A stretch of DNA of 64,000 bases from an uncultured Lachnospiraceae bacterium. GTDB lineage: Bacteria > Bacillota > Clostridia > Lachnospirales > Lachnospiraceae. Below are positions 1-8,327 of the stretch, piece after piece. The translations under genes and the position numbers were made by a program. The first letter of the stretch is position 1. The number at the start of each line of letters is the position of its first letter. The stretch spans positions 78,090 to 142,089 of the forward strand of contig CAJTPF010000004.1 in the NCBI GenBank assembly GCA_910578175.1. The letters are read 5' to 3'. Below the pieces are notes generated by a model. It ran no database searches, was not told the origin of the DNA, and saw only the letters and a program-made list of their open reading frames with translations.

Positions 1-1
1 C

Positions 2-2896
2 TGCGGTTCCTTTATCGAAACCTTTGCTAAATCTTTGAATTATTCCGTGGAAGATTTCGCAAAAGAGGCCCTCTTTGCCAAAAATCCGGTGGATTTAGGC
101 ACCCGTTGTACGGTTTTTATGAATTCCAATGTAAAACAGGCTCAAAAAGAAGGCTCCGAAGTTTCGGATATTTCTGCCGGACTTGCCTATTCAGTTATCA
201 AAAATGCTTTATATAAAGTTATAAAGATTACAGATCCGAAAGACCTGGGGAAAAAAGTTGTGGTTCAGGGAGGAACTTTTTATAACGATGCCGTTCTTCG
301 GAGTTTTGAAAAAATATCCGGCTGTAACGCCGTACGTCCGGATATTGCCGGCATTATGGGTGCATTCGGAGCCGCTCTGGTGGCAAGAGAACGGTATGAC
401 GGTTCCAAAGAAACTTCCATGCTCAGCATTGCCAGGATAAATGCGTTGGAATTTTCCACTTCCATGTCCAGATGTAAAGGCTGTACCAACAATTGTCTGC
501 TGACGATCAATAAATTTACCGGCGGACGGCAGTTTATTACCGGAAACCGATGCGAACGCGGAATCGGTAAGACAAAAAACAAAGAAAATATTCCCAATCT
601 ATTCGAATACAAACACAAAAAGATATTTGCTTATGAATCTCTGACCGCTGATGAAGCAGTCCGGGGTACGGTAGGTATACCACGGGTACTGAACCTGTAC
701 GAAAATTATCCGTTCTGGGCCGTTTTTTTCAGAAAGCTTGGATTTCAGGTAATCCTGTCACCAGAGTCCAGCCGGAACATCTATGAGCTGGGGATTGAAT
801 CTATTCCAAGCGAATCCGAATGTTATCCCGCAAAACTGGCACATGGTCATATCACCTGGCTGATCAGACAACAGGTTGATTTTATATTCTATCCATGTAT
901 CCCTTATGAGCGGAATGAAACACCGGATGCCAATAACCATTATAACTGCCCGATCGTTACATCGTACGCGGAAAATATTAAAAACAATGTAGAAGAAATA
1001 ACCAACGGTCAGATGCGCTTTTTAAATCCCTTTTTATCCATGACCGACTCCAACGTCATGTCTGCACGTCTGATTGAAATATTTACGGAAGAATTCGGAA
1101 TACCGGCAGACGATATTCAGGAAGCCTGCCATGCCGGATGGGAAGAACTGCAGGACACCCGGAAAGATATTCAGAAACAGGGAGAAGAAGTCTTAAAATA
1201 TCTGGAAGAACACAATAAACGGGGAATTGTTCTTGCCGGACGCCCCTACCACATTGACCCGGAGATTAATCACGGCATCCCGGAACTGATCAATTCCTAC
1301 GGAATTGCCGTATTAACGGAAGATTCCATCTCACATCTTGGGAATACAGAACGTCCGCTTCTGGTTATGGATCAGTGGATGTATCATTCCAGACTTTATG
1401 CTGCCGCTAATTTTGTAAAAACACAGGATAATCTGGATTTGATCCAGTTAAACTCCTTTGGCTGCGGACTGGATGCGGTTACCACTGACCAGGTCAGTGA
1501 TATCCTGACAAAATCCGGTAAGATTTATACTGTATTAAAAATAGATGAAGTGAATAATCTTGGCGCCGCCAGAATCAGGATTCGTTCCCTGCTTTCCGCC
1601 CTGCGGGTCAGGGAAAAGAAAGAAGAAAACCGTACCATTCTTCCTTCCAGTATTAACCGTGTGGAATTTACGGCAGAAATGCGGAAAAACTATACGATCC
1701 TTGCACCGCAGATGTCCCCGATTCACTTTGATCTTCTGGAACCGGCTCTAAAATCCTGCGGCTATAATATTAAAATCTTTAACAATGATAACCGGAAAGC
1801 CGTGGATATCGGTTTGAAATATGTAAATAATGATGCCTGTTACCCGTCTCTCATCGTTATCGGACAGATTATGGAAGAACTGCTGTCCGGAAAATACGAT
1901 CTTGACAGAACTGCGGTCATCATGACTCAGACCGGCGGAGGCTGCCGGGCAAGCAATTATGTCGGTTTCATCCGGCGCGCTCTGGAAAAAGCAGGAATGC
2001 CGCAGATTCCGGTACTGGCATTGAGCGTGCAGGGATTGGAAAAACATGAAGGATTTAAGATCACCCCGAAACTGACATTAAAAGCAATGCATGCTTTAAT
2101 TTACGGAGATTTGTTTATGCGGGTCGTATACCATACCCGTCCCTATGAAAAAGTACCGGGTTCCGCCAATGAACTGCATGCAAAATGGAAAAAAATCTGT
2201 GGAGATTCCCTGTCAAAACCTTCCCTGTCATTTTCCGAATTCAAACGAAATATCCGGGGCATCATACACGATTTTGATAACCTGCCGCTTTTGGAAATCC
2301 AAAAACCAAAGGTTGGCATTGTTGGCGAGATCCTCGTTAAATTTCTCCCGGCAGCAAATAATTTTCTTGTGGATTTATTGGAAAAGGAAGGTGCCGAAGC
2401 GGTGATGCCTGATCTACTGGATTTTTTCCTGTACAGTTTCTATAATAATAATTTTAAAGCAGAAAATCTTGGCTTTAAAAAGTCTTCTGCAAGAATTGGC
2501 AATCTGGCAATATGGTTTCTGGAGAAACTACGGAAACCTATGGTTAAAGAATTAACAAAAAGTAAACGATTTAATCCGCCGTCCCATATCTCAGAACTGG
2601 CAAAACTGGCGGAACCGATTACCTCTATTGGTAACCAGACCGGAGAAGGATGGTTTCTAACTGGAGAAATGCTGGAACTGATCCACAGCGGCGTTCCAAA
2701 TATAGTTTGCGCCCAGCCTTTTGGCTGTCTTCCGAATCATGTTGTAGGAAAAGGAGTTATCAAAGAGTTACGGCACCGGCATCCGGAAGCCAATATTGTA
2801 GCCGTCGACTATGATCCCGGCGCCAGCGAAGTCAATCAGTTAAACCGGATCAAACTTATGCTGTCCACGGCAAATAAGAATCTGGCAAACAAATAA
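2..2896 (+). CDS. 2-hydroxyacyl-CoA dehydratase activase-related protein, 5'-truncated by the window edge
   Basis: The frame is open from base 2, so the start lies outside the window; the TTG at 35 is internal, because the upstream codons read CGSFIETFAKSL, typical of the second BadF/BcrA-type ATPase domain. About 964 residues are visible, and full-length relatives are usually around 1400. In order one sees the end of an ASKHA ATPase domain (GTFYNDAVLRSFE, then GIMGAFGAA), a cysteine cluster CKGCTNNC...NRCERG near bases 470-555 that could bind an iron-sulfur centre, a DUF2229-like segment (GIPRVLNLYENYPFW), and a C-terminal part resembling dehydratase component D (CAQPFGCLPNHVVGKG). Family members relate to ATP-dependent activation of 2-hydroxyacyl-CoA dehydratases, but the physiological substrate of these giant versions is not established. 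It is the only plus-strand gene in the first 11 kb and ends at a terminator shared with ung. Confidence 0.85.
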   Translation, partial: CGSFIETFAKSLNYSVEDFAKEALFAKNPVDLGTRCTVFMNSNVKQAQKEGSEVSDISAGLAYSVIKNALYKVIKITDPKDLGKKVVVQGGTFYNDAVLRSFEKISGCNAVRPDIAGIMGAFGAALVARERYDGSKETSMLSIARINALEFSTSMSRCKGCTNNCLLTINKFTGGRQFITGNRCERGIGKTKNKENIPNLFEYKHKKIFAYESLTADEAVRGTVGIPRVLNLYENYPFWAVFFRKLGFQVILSPESSRNIYELGIESIPSESECYPAKLAHGHITWLIRQQVDFIFYPCIPYERNETPDANNHYNCPIVTSYAENIKNNVEEITNGQMRFLNPFLSMTDSNVMSARLIEIFTEEFGIPADDIQEACHAGWEELQDTRKDIQKQGEEVLKYLEEHNKRGIVLAGRPYHIDPEINHGIPELINSYGIAVLTEDSISHLGNTERPLLVMDQWMYHSRLYAAANFVKTQDNLDLIQLNSFGCGLDAVTTDQVSDILTKSGKIYTVLKIDEVNNLGAARIRIRSLLSALRVREKKEENRTILPSSINRVEFTAEMRKNYTILAPQMSPIHFDLLEPALKSCGYNIKIFNNDNRKAVDIGLKYVNNDACYPSLIVIGQIMEELLSGKYDLDRTAVIMTQTGGGCRASNYVGFIRRALEKAGMPQIPVLALSVQGLEKHEGFKITPKLTLKAMHALIYGDLFMRVVYHTRPYEKVPGSANELHAKWKKICGDSLSKPSLSFSEFKRNIRGIIHDFDNLPLLEIQKPKVGIVGEILVKFLPAANNFLVDLLEKEGAEAVMPDLLDFFLYSFYNNNFKAENLGFKKSSARIGNLAIWFLEKLRKPMVKELTKSKRFNPPSHISELAKLAEPITSIGNQTGEGWFLTGEMLELIHSGVPNIVCAQPFGCLPNHVVGKGVIKELRHRHPEANIVAVDYDPGASEVNQLNRIKLMLSTANKNLANK

Positions 2897-2900
2897 AAAA

Positions 2901-2968
2901 AACATCTCATAAAAGAATGCGTCCTTCCCGGTTGGCGAGGCAACCCTCTCTTTTATGAGATGTTTTTA
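2901..2968. terminator. Bidirectional Rho-independent terminator between activase gene and ung
   Basis: A 16-bp perfect inverted repeat (2901-2916 and 2949-2964, core catctcataaaaga) encloses a 32-nt loop. It has an A-run on the left and a T-run on the right, so it can stop transcription from both converging genes. Confidence 0.85.
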
Positions 2969-2969
2969 T

Positions 2970-3644
2970 TTATATATTTTCAATCTGCCAGTCAATCGGC
3001 GTTTCTCCGTTCTGCTTCAGAAATTCATTTGTCTGGCTGAAATGCTTACAACCAAAAAATCCCCGGTATGCCGATAGCGGACTGGGATGAGGCGACTTTA
3101 ATATCAAGTGTCTGGGATTTGTCAGCATGGATGCTTTCATCTGTGCTGGTTTTCCCCACAGCAGAAATACAATGGGACGGTCCTCCTGATTTAATGCCTG
3201 AATCGCGGCATCCGTAAATTTTTCCCAACCGATTCCCTTGTGTGAAAATGCCGCATGTGCCCGAACCGTCAGGATAGTATTTAATAACAGCACGCCCTGT
3301 TCCGCCCACTTTACCAAATATCCGTTATTTGGAATATATGTACCTATATCATCCGCCATTTCCTTATATATATTCTCCAATGACGGTGGAATATCGATAC
3401 CCGGTTTGACGGAAAAACTCAATCCATGGGCCTGTCCCGGTTCATGATACGGATCCTGTCCGATGATTACCGCTTTTACTTTATGATAGGGAGTCATATG
3501 AAATGCATTAAAAATATCCTCCGATGCGGGATACACCGCATGCGTTAAATATTCCTCCTTAACTTTATCAAACAGTGACTTATAATACTCTTTTGAAAAC
3601 TCTTCCTTTAACGGCTCAAGCCAATCGTTATTTATTGCTGACAT
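2970..3644 (-). CDS. ung: Uracil-DNA glycosylase (family 1)
   Basis: Removes uracil from DNA and starts base excision repair. The 224 residues match the usual length of the family. The water-activating motif GQDPYHEPGQAHGLSFSV is near residues 62-79, and the minor-groove leucine loop HPSPLSAYRGFFGCKHFSQTN is near the C-terminus, so all catalytic landmarks are present. The start overlaps the end of hisF by 17 bp, indicating translational coupling within a hisH-hisF-ung operon. The ribosome binding site (GGAG) is rather far from the ATG, as expected for a coupled gene. Confidence 0.96.
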   Translation of the reverse strand: MSAINNDWLEPLKEEFSKEYYKSLFDKVKEEYLTHAVYPASEDIFNAFHMTPYHKVKAVIIGQDPYHEPGQAHGLSFSVKPGIDIPPSLENIYKEMADDIGTYIPNNGYLVKWAEQGVLLLNTILTVRAHAAFSHKGIGWEKFTDAAIQALNQEDRPIVFLLWGKPAQMKASMLTNPRHLILKSPHPSPLSAYRGFFGCKHFSQTNEFLKQNGETPIDWQIENI

Positions 3645-4401
3645 ATCTTATCGGTACTCCTAACTCATATAAATATTGTTTTAAATCTTTAATTTCCAGT
3701 TCCTTATAGTGAAACAGGGAAGCAGCCAGCGCCGCATCCGCTTTTCCCTCTGTTAGTGCTTCTAAAAAATGTTCTTTTGTACCTGCTCCGCCGGATGCGA
3801 TCACCGGAATAGAAACATGTTCTGCAATGGTTCTGGTCAAAGCAATGTCATAACCATCCCTGGTTCCGTCACAATCCATACTGGTCAGCAGAATTTCCCC
3901 GGCCCCCATCTGTTCGGCCCGTACTGCCCAGGACAGAGCATCGATTCCGGTATCGATTCTGCCGCCATTCTGATAAATATTCCATCCTCTTCCGTCAGCC
4001 CTCCGTTTTGCGTCTATGGCAACTACTACGCACTGGCTGCCAAACCTGTCTGCCGCCTCCCGGATCAGATCCGGATGATTGATGGCTGCCGAATTAATCG
4101 CTATTTTATCGGCTCCCTCCCGAAGCAGTTCCTTAAAATCGTCCACCGTACGGATTCCTCCGCCTACAGTAAAAGGAATGAAAACCTTTTCCGCAACCTT
4201 CCTGACCAGATCCACTACTGTATGCCTCTGGTCTGAAGAGGCCGTGATATCCAAAAAAACCAGTTCATCCGCACCGGCTTTATCATAGGCAGCTGCCACT
4301 TCCACAGGATCTCCCGCATCTTTCAGATTAATAAAATTAATTCCTTTTACCACTCTGTTGTTATTTACATCCAGACATGGAATAATTCTTTTTGTATGCA
4401 T
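3628..4401 (-). CDS. hisF: Imidazole glycerol phosphate synthase, cyclase subunit HisF
   Basis: With HisH it converts PRFAR and ammonia to imidazole glycerol phosphate and AICAR in histidine biosynthesis. It is a 257-residue (beta-alpha)8 barrel. The N-terminus MHTKRIIPCLDVNNNRVVKG carries the first catalytic aspartate at position 11, and a second lies in VVAIDAKR. Phosphate-binding segments VGGGIRT and IASGGAG are visible. The start has an AGGAGG site 7 nt upstream. It lies 11 bp after hisH and overlaps ung. No other his genes are in the window, so this pair sits apart from the rest of the pathway. Confidence 0.97.
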   Translation of the reverse strand: MHTKRIIPCLDVNNNRVVKGINFINLKDAGDPVEVAAAYDKAGADELVFLDITASSDQRHTVVDLVRKVAEKVFIPFTVGGGIRTVDDFKELLREGADKIAINSAAINHPDLIREAADRFGSQCVVVAIDAKRRADGRGWNIYQNGGRIDTGIDALSWAVRAEQMGAGEILLTSMDCDGTRDGYDIALTRTIAEHVSIPVIASGGAGTKEHFLEALTEGKADAALAASLFHYKELEIKDLKQYLYELGVPIRYVSNK

Positions 4402-4412
4402 ACTGATACCTC

Positions 4413-5030
4413 CTAAGACGCCTGATGGATTTCCGCAAAGTTTTTCAAAATCTGCAGACCTGTATCTCCGCTTTTTTCCGGATGGAACTGGCAGGCAAAT
4501 ATATTATTTTTTTCCACGGAAGCATCAATGATCGTGCTATACTCGGTCACGGCTTTAACGATCTCCGGTTCCTCTGCTTTCAGATAGTACGAATGAACAA
4601 AATAAACATAAACATCATCTTCTATATTTCGAAAAAGTCTTCCCTCATTCATAAACCGGAGAGAATTCCAGCCAATATGGGGAATCTTTAATCCCGGAGC
4701 ATCCGGAATTTTTTTAATCCCGCCTTTCAGAATACCAAGACCTTCGATTCCCTCTGATTCATCACTTCCTTCAAATAATAACTGAAGTCCGAGACAGATT
4801 CCCAGAAACGGTATATTCCGGGCTGCCACTTCCTGTATGGGTTTTATCAGATCATAATTCCTTAATTTTTTCATGGCATCTCCAAAATTTCCGACTCCCG
4901 GTAAGATTACCTTATCTGCAGATAAAATCTCGTCATGATTCCGGGATATGACCACCTCCTGTCCCAAAAACTCCAAAGCCTTCCGGACACTGCTTAAATT
5001 GCCTGCATCATAATCGATTATCGCTATCAT
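4413..5030 (-). CDS. hisH: Imidazole glycerol phosphate synthase, glutamine amidotransferase subunit HisH
   Basis: Class I glutaminase that supplies ammonia through the HisF barrel. At 205 residues it is of standard length. The nucleophile elbow LGICLGLQLLFE places Cys79. The oxyanion segment PGVGNFGDA is at 44-52, and the His-Glu pair is in CQFHPEKSG near residue 183. It is the first gene of hisH-hisF-ung. The upstream gene is an unrelated membrane protein 24 bp away, so co-transcription with it is possible but unproven. Confidence 0.96.
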   Translation of the reverse strand: MIAIIDYDAGNLSSVRKALEFLGQEVVISRNHDEILSADKVILPGVGNFGDAMKKLRNYDLIKPIQEVAARNIPFLGICLGLQLLFEGSDESEGIEGLGILKGGIKKIPDAPGLKIPHIGWNSLRFMNEGRLFRNIEDDVYVYFVHSYYLKAEEPEIVKAVTEYSTIIDASVEKNNIFACQFHPEKSGDTGLQILKNFAEIHQAS

Positions 5031-5054
5031 TGCCTGTTCGTCCCTTTCTCAGGA

Positions 5055-6500
5055 TTATTTGTTCCCGGAAACTTTTCCGGATATGATTCTGGAATATTCT
5101 GCCCTGTCTGCCATCTGGGATAATTGTCTGGCTTCGCTTTCCGTCATGCCATAATAGCTTGATAAACAGTCAACAAGCTTGCCGAGAGAAGATGTGGTCT
5201 GGTCAAACGTTCCCAGTTCCCTGGCTTTATCAATCACGGAATCATACGCCTTAACTCCCCTGATCAAAGAATCCAGCGCTTCTGCATTCATTTTCAGCTT
5301 ATAATATGTATTAAACTCATTATAATGTTTTTCAACCTTCATAACGGTAACAACCTGCTGGTAAAATGCCTGATCACTGTCTTTTAAATCCATGCCTGCC
5401 AGCACAGCATATGCTTTCGTATAATTTTTATCCACATAATATCCGGTAGCCTTATCAATATTCCGGTTATAGGAAAAGAATCCGGCTCCGAAATAGATCA
5501 GACACACACTTGCGGTTATCACGGACAGACTGAGTACAAGACCCAACGGGGTAACCCTTATTTTTTCTTCCATCACCGGTGGTCTTACCGGTTTCTTTTT
5601 CTTTTCCTTCGGCTCTTTCTCTTTTTTGGGTTTCTTTTCTTTTTTTTCTTTTTTCTTTTTTTCCTTTTTGGCTTTTTTATCTTCTGCTTCTTCTGTCTCT
5701 TCTGTAGATTCAGAGGATAAGGAATCAATGTTTAAATCGCCGCCAAATCCAAAGTCACTAAGTCCCAGACTATCAATATCATCCATGACACTTCCTGTTT
5801 CATCCAGAATACTGTCGGTATCGATCAGGGAATTCTCTTCCGGCTGTTCGGACTTTTTGCCCCGTGAAAATAATCTTCCAAAAAAACCCTTGGATTTTTC
5901 CGGCTCCGGTTTTTCCTGGACTGGTTCCTCTCCACCGGTTTCATCCAGATGAATATCTTCATATCGTTTCACAGCCCGGTTATCCTCTTCCAAAGAGCCG
6001 TTATCCTCCGGTTCGGAATCAGTTTCGTCTTCTTCCTGTTCAATTGCATTGATCATACTTAATATATCTGCCAGATCGTCATCTTCCTCCGCAACATCCA
6101 CTTCCTCACTGATGTCTGTATCCGGTTCTTCTGCCGGAACCTCTCCGTTCATTGAGTCATCTGCTGAAAACTCATCTGTAAAAGACAGATCCATAAAAGA
6201 ATCTTCTGCCTTAGGCTCATCCGTATAAGAATCTCCGGTATCCGACAGTTCATCCGAAGGTTCTTCTGTTGAAAATTCCCCGTTAAAAGGTTCTTCCGCC
6301 GTTTCACTGGTTAATTCCTGCTGTTCATCTTCACCAGAGAGTCCTATATCATCATTAATATCAGAGATTTCTTCATCAAAATTAAAATCCCCGTCTTCCA
6401 ATTCCTTTTCAAACCAGTCATCAGAGTCTGCTTCGCTTCCTTCCACCACGGAATTCAAAAGCTGTTCCAGATAATCTTCATCTTTGTTGTCTAATGCCAT
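5055..6500 (-). CDS. Unidentified acidic single-pass membrane protein
   Basis: I do not recognise a characterised family. The 481-residue product has three parts. Residues 1-265 are very rich in Asp, Glu and Ser with hardly any hydrophobic stretches, apparently disordered. Residues 268-306 form a dense Lys/Glu tract (KKAKKEKKKKEKKEKK and similar). One transmembrane helix follows around 318-342 (LGLVLSLSVITASVCLIYFGAGFF), and then a 135-residue, probably all-helical domain. By the positive-inside rule the lysine tract should hold the N-terminal part in the cytoplasm with the helical domain outside, though this is inference. A good GGAGGTG site precedes the ATG. It lies just downstream of cheV. 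Function unknown. Confidence 0.8.
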   Translation of the reverse strand: MALDNKDEDYLEQLLNSVVEGSEADSDDWFEKELEDGDFNFDEEISDINDDIGLSGEDEQQELTSETAEEPFNGEFSTEEPSDELSDTGDSYTDEPKAEDSFMDLSFTDEFSADDSMNGEVPAEEPDTDISEEVDVAEEDDDLADILSMINAIEQEEDETDSEPEDNGSLEEDNRAVKRYEDIHLDETGGEEPVQEKPEPEKSKGFFGRLFSRGKKSEQPEENSLIDTDSILDETGSVMDDIDSLGLSDFGFGGDLNIDSLSSESTEETEEAEDKKAKKEKKKKEKKEKKPKKEKEPKEKKKKPVRPPVMEEKIRVTPLGLVLSLSVITASVCLIYFGAGFFSYNRNIDKATGYYVDKNYTKAYAVLAGMDLKDSDQAFYQQVVTVMKVEKHYNEFNTYYKLKMNAEALDSLIRGVKAYDSVIDKARELGTFDQTTSSLGKLVDCLSSYYGMTESEARQLSQMADRAEYSRIISGKVSGNK

Positions 6501-6533
6501 TTTTCCACCTCCGGTAACTTAGTAAACAACACA

Positions 6534-6560
6534 TTAGGCCGACCTGCTTTGCCGACCTAA
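6534..6560 (-). terminator. Hairpin between cheV and the acidic membrane protein gene, possible weak terminator
   Basis: On the minus-strand RNA, TTAGGTCGGC and GTCGGCCTAA pair over 10 bp including two G-U wobbles, with a 7-nt loop. The following bases are only moderately T-rich (TGTGTTGTTT), so termination may be partial. Confidence 0.45.
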
Positions 6561-6574
6561 AGAACTTCCGTGAA

Positions 6575-7486
6575 CTATGATTGACTATTCTGAATTAATC
6601 CATCAATGATTCTGACCAGATTTCCAATCTCCGGTTTCGAAAGCTGGGCATCTGCGCCAAGAGATAATCCCTTGATCCTCATTTCTTCATTCACCAGAGA
6701 AGAGAAGATGATCAATGGTATTTCTTTTAATACATCGTCTGACTTTACCAGTTTTGTCAGCCTGTGGCCATCCATGACTGGCATCTCTATATCTGTGATT
6801 ATACATTTTACCTCGTCCAGAACCGTACCCTTTCGTTTTAACTCTTCCAGTTTATCCCAGGCTTCCTGTCCGTTATCATTTTTTATGACATTGATATATC
6901 CCGCCTTATGCAGGGAGTCAATGATAAGTTTGCTCAAAAGTGCGGAATCCTCTGCAATCAATATTGGTGATTCGTTTCTCTGACGGGTTCCGAGTGCATC
7001 GATTTCCGACACTTTTAATCCGGTTTCCGGACTGATTTCAGAGACAATGCTTTCAAAATCAAGTATAACGATCAGCTTACCGTCGATCTTTATGATACCG
7101 GTGGCAATACTGGAATCCGTAGTATTGATCGTATGGTCCGGTTTGATGATATCATTCCATGAAACTCTATGTATACCGACCACCTTATGAACATGAAATG
7201 CAATATTTAATTTATTAAAATTCGTTATGATCATCATATCACTGGAATAGTCCGAGCTTTCTGCCAGACCCAGCTCTTTCGGAAGATTGATCACAGTGAT
7301 CATGGTATCCCTCGGCATAAAGATTCCTTCTATGCTCTTATGTGCATTCGGCATTGGGGTAACCGGCTGGTATGGTAATATTTCCCTGATCTTTGCCACA
7401 TTGATACCATAATAATTGTTTCCAATAGTGAATTCCAGCACTTCAAGTTCATTTGTTCCATTCTCTAATAAAATATTCGTTTCCAT
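6575..7486 (-). CDS. cheV: Chemotaxis coupling protein CheV (CheW domain plus receiver domain)
   Basis: The 303-residue protein joins a CheW-like domain (about 12-155; NYYGINVAKIREIL, then DGKLIVILDFESI) to a response-regulator receiver domain (about 173-300). The phospho-acceptor aspartate is in CIITDIEMPVMDG, the acidic pair is in ILIAEDSA, and the conserved Lys is in QLSKPE. CheV couples chemoreceptors to CheA and its phosphorylation takes part in adaptation. A strong GGAGG site lies 7 nt before the ATG. It indicates chemotaxis, so the host is probably motile or descends from motile ancestors. No other che or flagellar genes are present here. Confidence 0.93.
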   Translation of the reverse strand: METNILLENGTNELEVLEFTIGNNYYGINVAKIREILPYQPVTPMPNAHKSIEGIFMPRDTMITVINLPKELGLAESSDYSSDMMIITNFNKLNIAFHVHKVVGIHRVSWNDIIKPDHTINTTDSSIATGIIKIDGKLIVILDFESIVSEISPETGLKVSEIDALGTRQRNESPILIAEDSALLSKLIIDSLHKAGYINVIKNDNGQEAWDKLEELKRKGTVLDEVKCIITDIEMPVMDGHRLTKLVKSDDVLKEIPLIIFSSLVNEEMRIKGLSLGADAQLSKPEIGNLVRIIDGLIQNSQS

Positions 7487-7507
7487 AAAAGCCCTCCTAT
7501 AGTTTTA

Positions 7508-8227
7508 CTATTTTAATTTTATTTTAGTCGAATTTCCACTTTCATCAGCTATATCGATTACAAGACTTTTAATCTCTTCTTTCGTCTCTGTCTGTATCTG
7601 ATAGACTAGAACAAACTCCTGTGAAGTTCCTGCCGGAATCGTTCCATCAAAAGTATTCAGTGCATCGAGTAAAAGCGACAGCTGGGCATTCGCCTTAACG
7701 TTTTCATTGATAACCCCCCGGTATCTCCTTTCTCCTGCCATCATGTTAATGGCAATATCCTGAGCGGAAGGATTGGATATTTTAAACTTAACCACAAGAA
7801 GCTTTGAGTTTTCTACGGCTTTCATTACGAACAATGCAGAATCCTGGTTTTCAAAGGGATATACATCTGTCACATAATAATCAATATACTCTGCTGAAAG
7901 ACCGTTTATGCCAAGCGCCTTTGTTAATTGTTCCGCCGTGGCAACCGTTTCAACGGAAGAACTTCCATCCGGCGTATTCATGTCTCCCTGTGAAGTTGTA
8001 GTATCTTCGCCGAAGGTCATGGATTCCGTTTCCGCAGCCGGTTCTGATGTTTCAATATAATTATCTTTATAATTCACATCATGTTTTAACACAACGGCTG
8101 CCGCATAATCCGCTATCATATCTTTCTGTTCCTCGGTGTATTCCAGTTCGGAACATCCGGCCAGCGAAACAATTGCTCCTGCCAATACTGCTGACATTAA
8201 ATATTTTGCTTTATTTCTCACGTTCAT
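7508..8227 (-). CDS. Putative lipoprotein, DUF-type, unknown function
   Basis: A signal peptide ends in the lipobox LAGC (SAVLAGAIVSLAGCSELEYT), so the mature protein is probably anchored by its N-terminal cysteine on the outer face of the membrane. I choose the ATG at 8227 because AAGGA lies 7 nt upstream; a GTG 15 bp earlier (8242) lacks a good site. The mature part is 210-220 residues with a Ser/Thr/Glu-rich stretch in the middle, followed by a predicted beta-rich domain (YYVTDVYPFENQDSALFVMK). It lies between the sensor kinase and cheV. Function unknown. Confidence 0.75.
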   Translation of the reverse strand: MNVRNKAKYLMSAVLAGAIVSLAGCSELEYTEEQKDMIADYAAAVVLKHDVNYKDNYIETSEPAAETESMTFGEDTTTSQGDMNTPDGSSSVETVATAEQLTKALGINGLSAEYIDYYVTDVYPFENQDSALFVMKAVENSKLLVVKFKISNPSAQDIAINMMAGERRYRGVINENVKANAQLSLLLDALNTFDGTIPAGTSQEFVLVYQIQTETKEEIKSLVIDIADESGNSTKIKLK

Positions 8228-8256
8228 ATCTCTGTCCTTCACTATTAATTTCTCTT

Positions 8257-8279
8257 TTATCCGGCTTTCAACCGGATAA
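8257..8279 (-). other. Intercistronic hairpin
   Basis: A perfect 8-bp stem (TTATCCGG/CCGGATAA) with a 7-nt loop lies between the histidine kinase and the lipoprotein gene. No T-run follows on the minus strand, so it looks more like an RNA-stability or processing hairpin than a full terminator. Confidence 0.45.
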
Positions 8280-8327
8280 TTTATTTTAAACTACATACTA
8301 CTATTCTACCATTAATTCTTTTATTCT

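Noticed and set aside
5580..5700. Pyrimidine-rich tract of ctt/ttt units
   Set aside because: It is the complement of the Lys/Glu tract (AAA/GAA/AAG codons) in the acidic membrane protein, not an independent repeat element.
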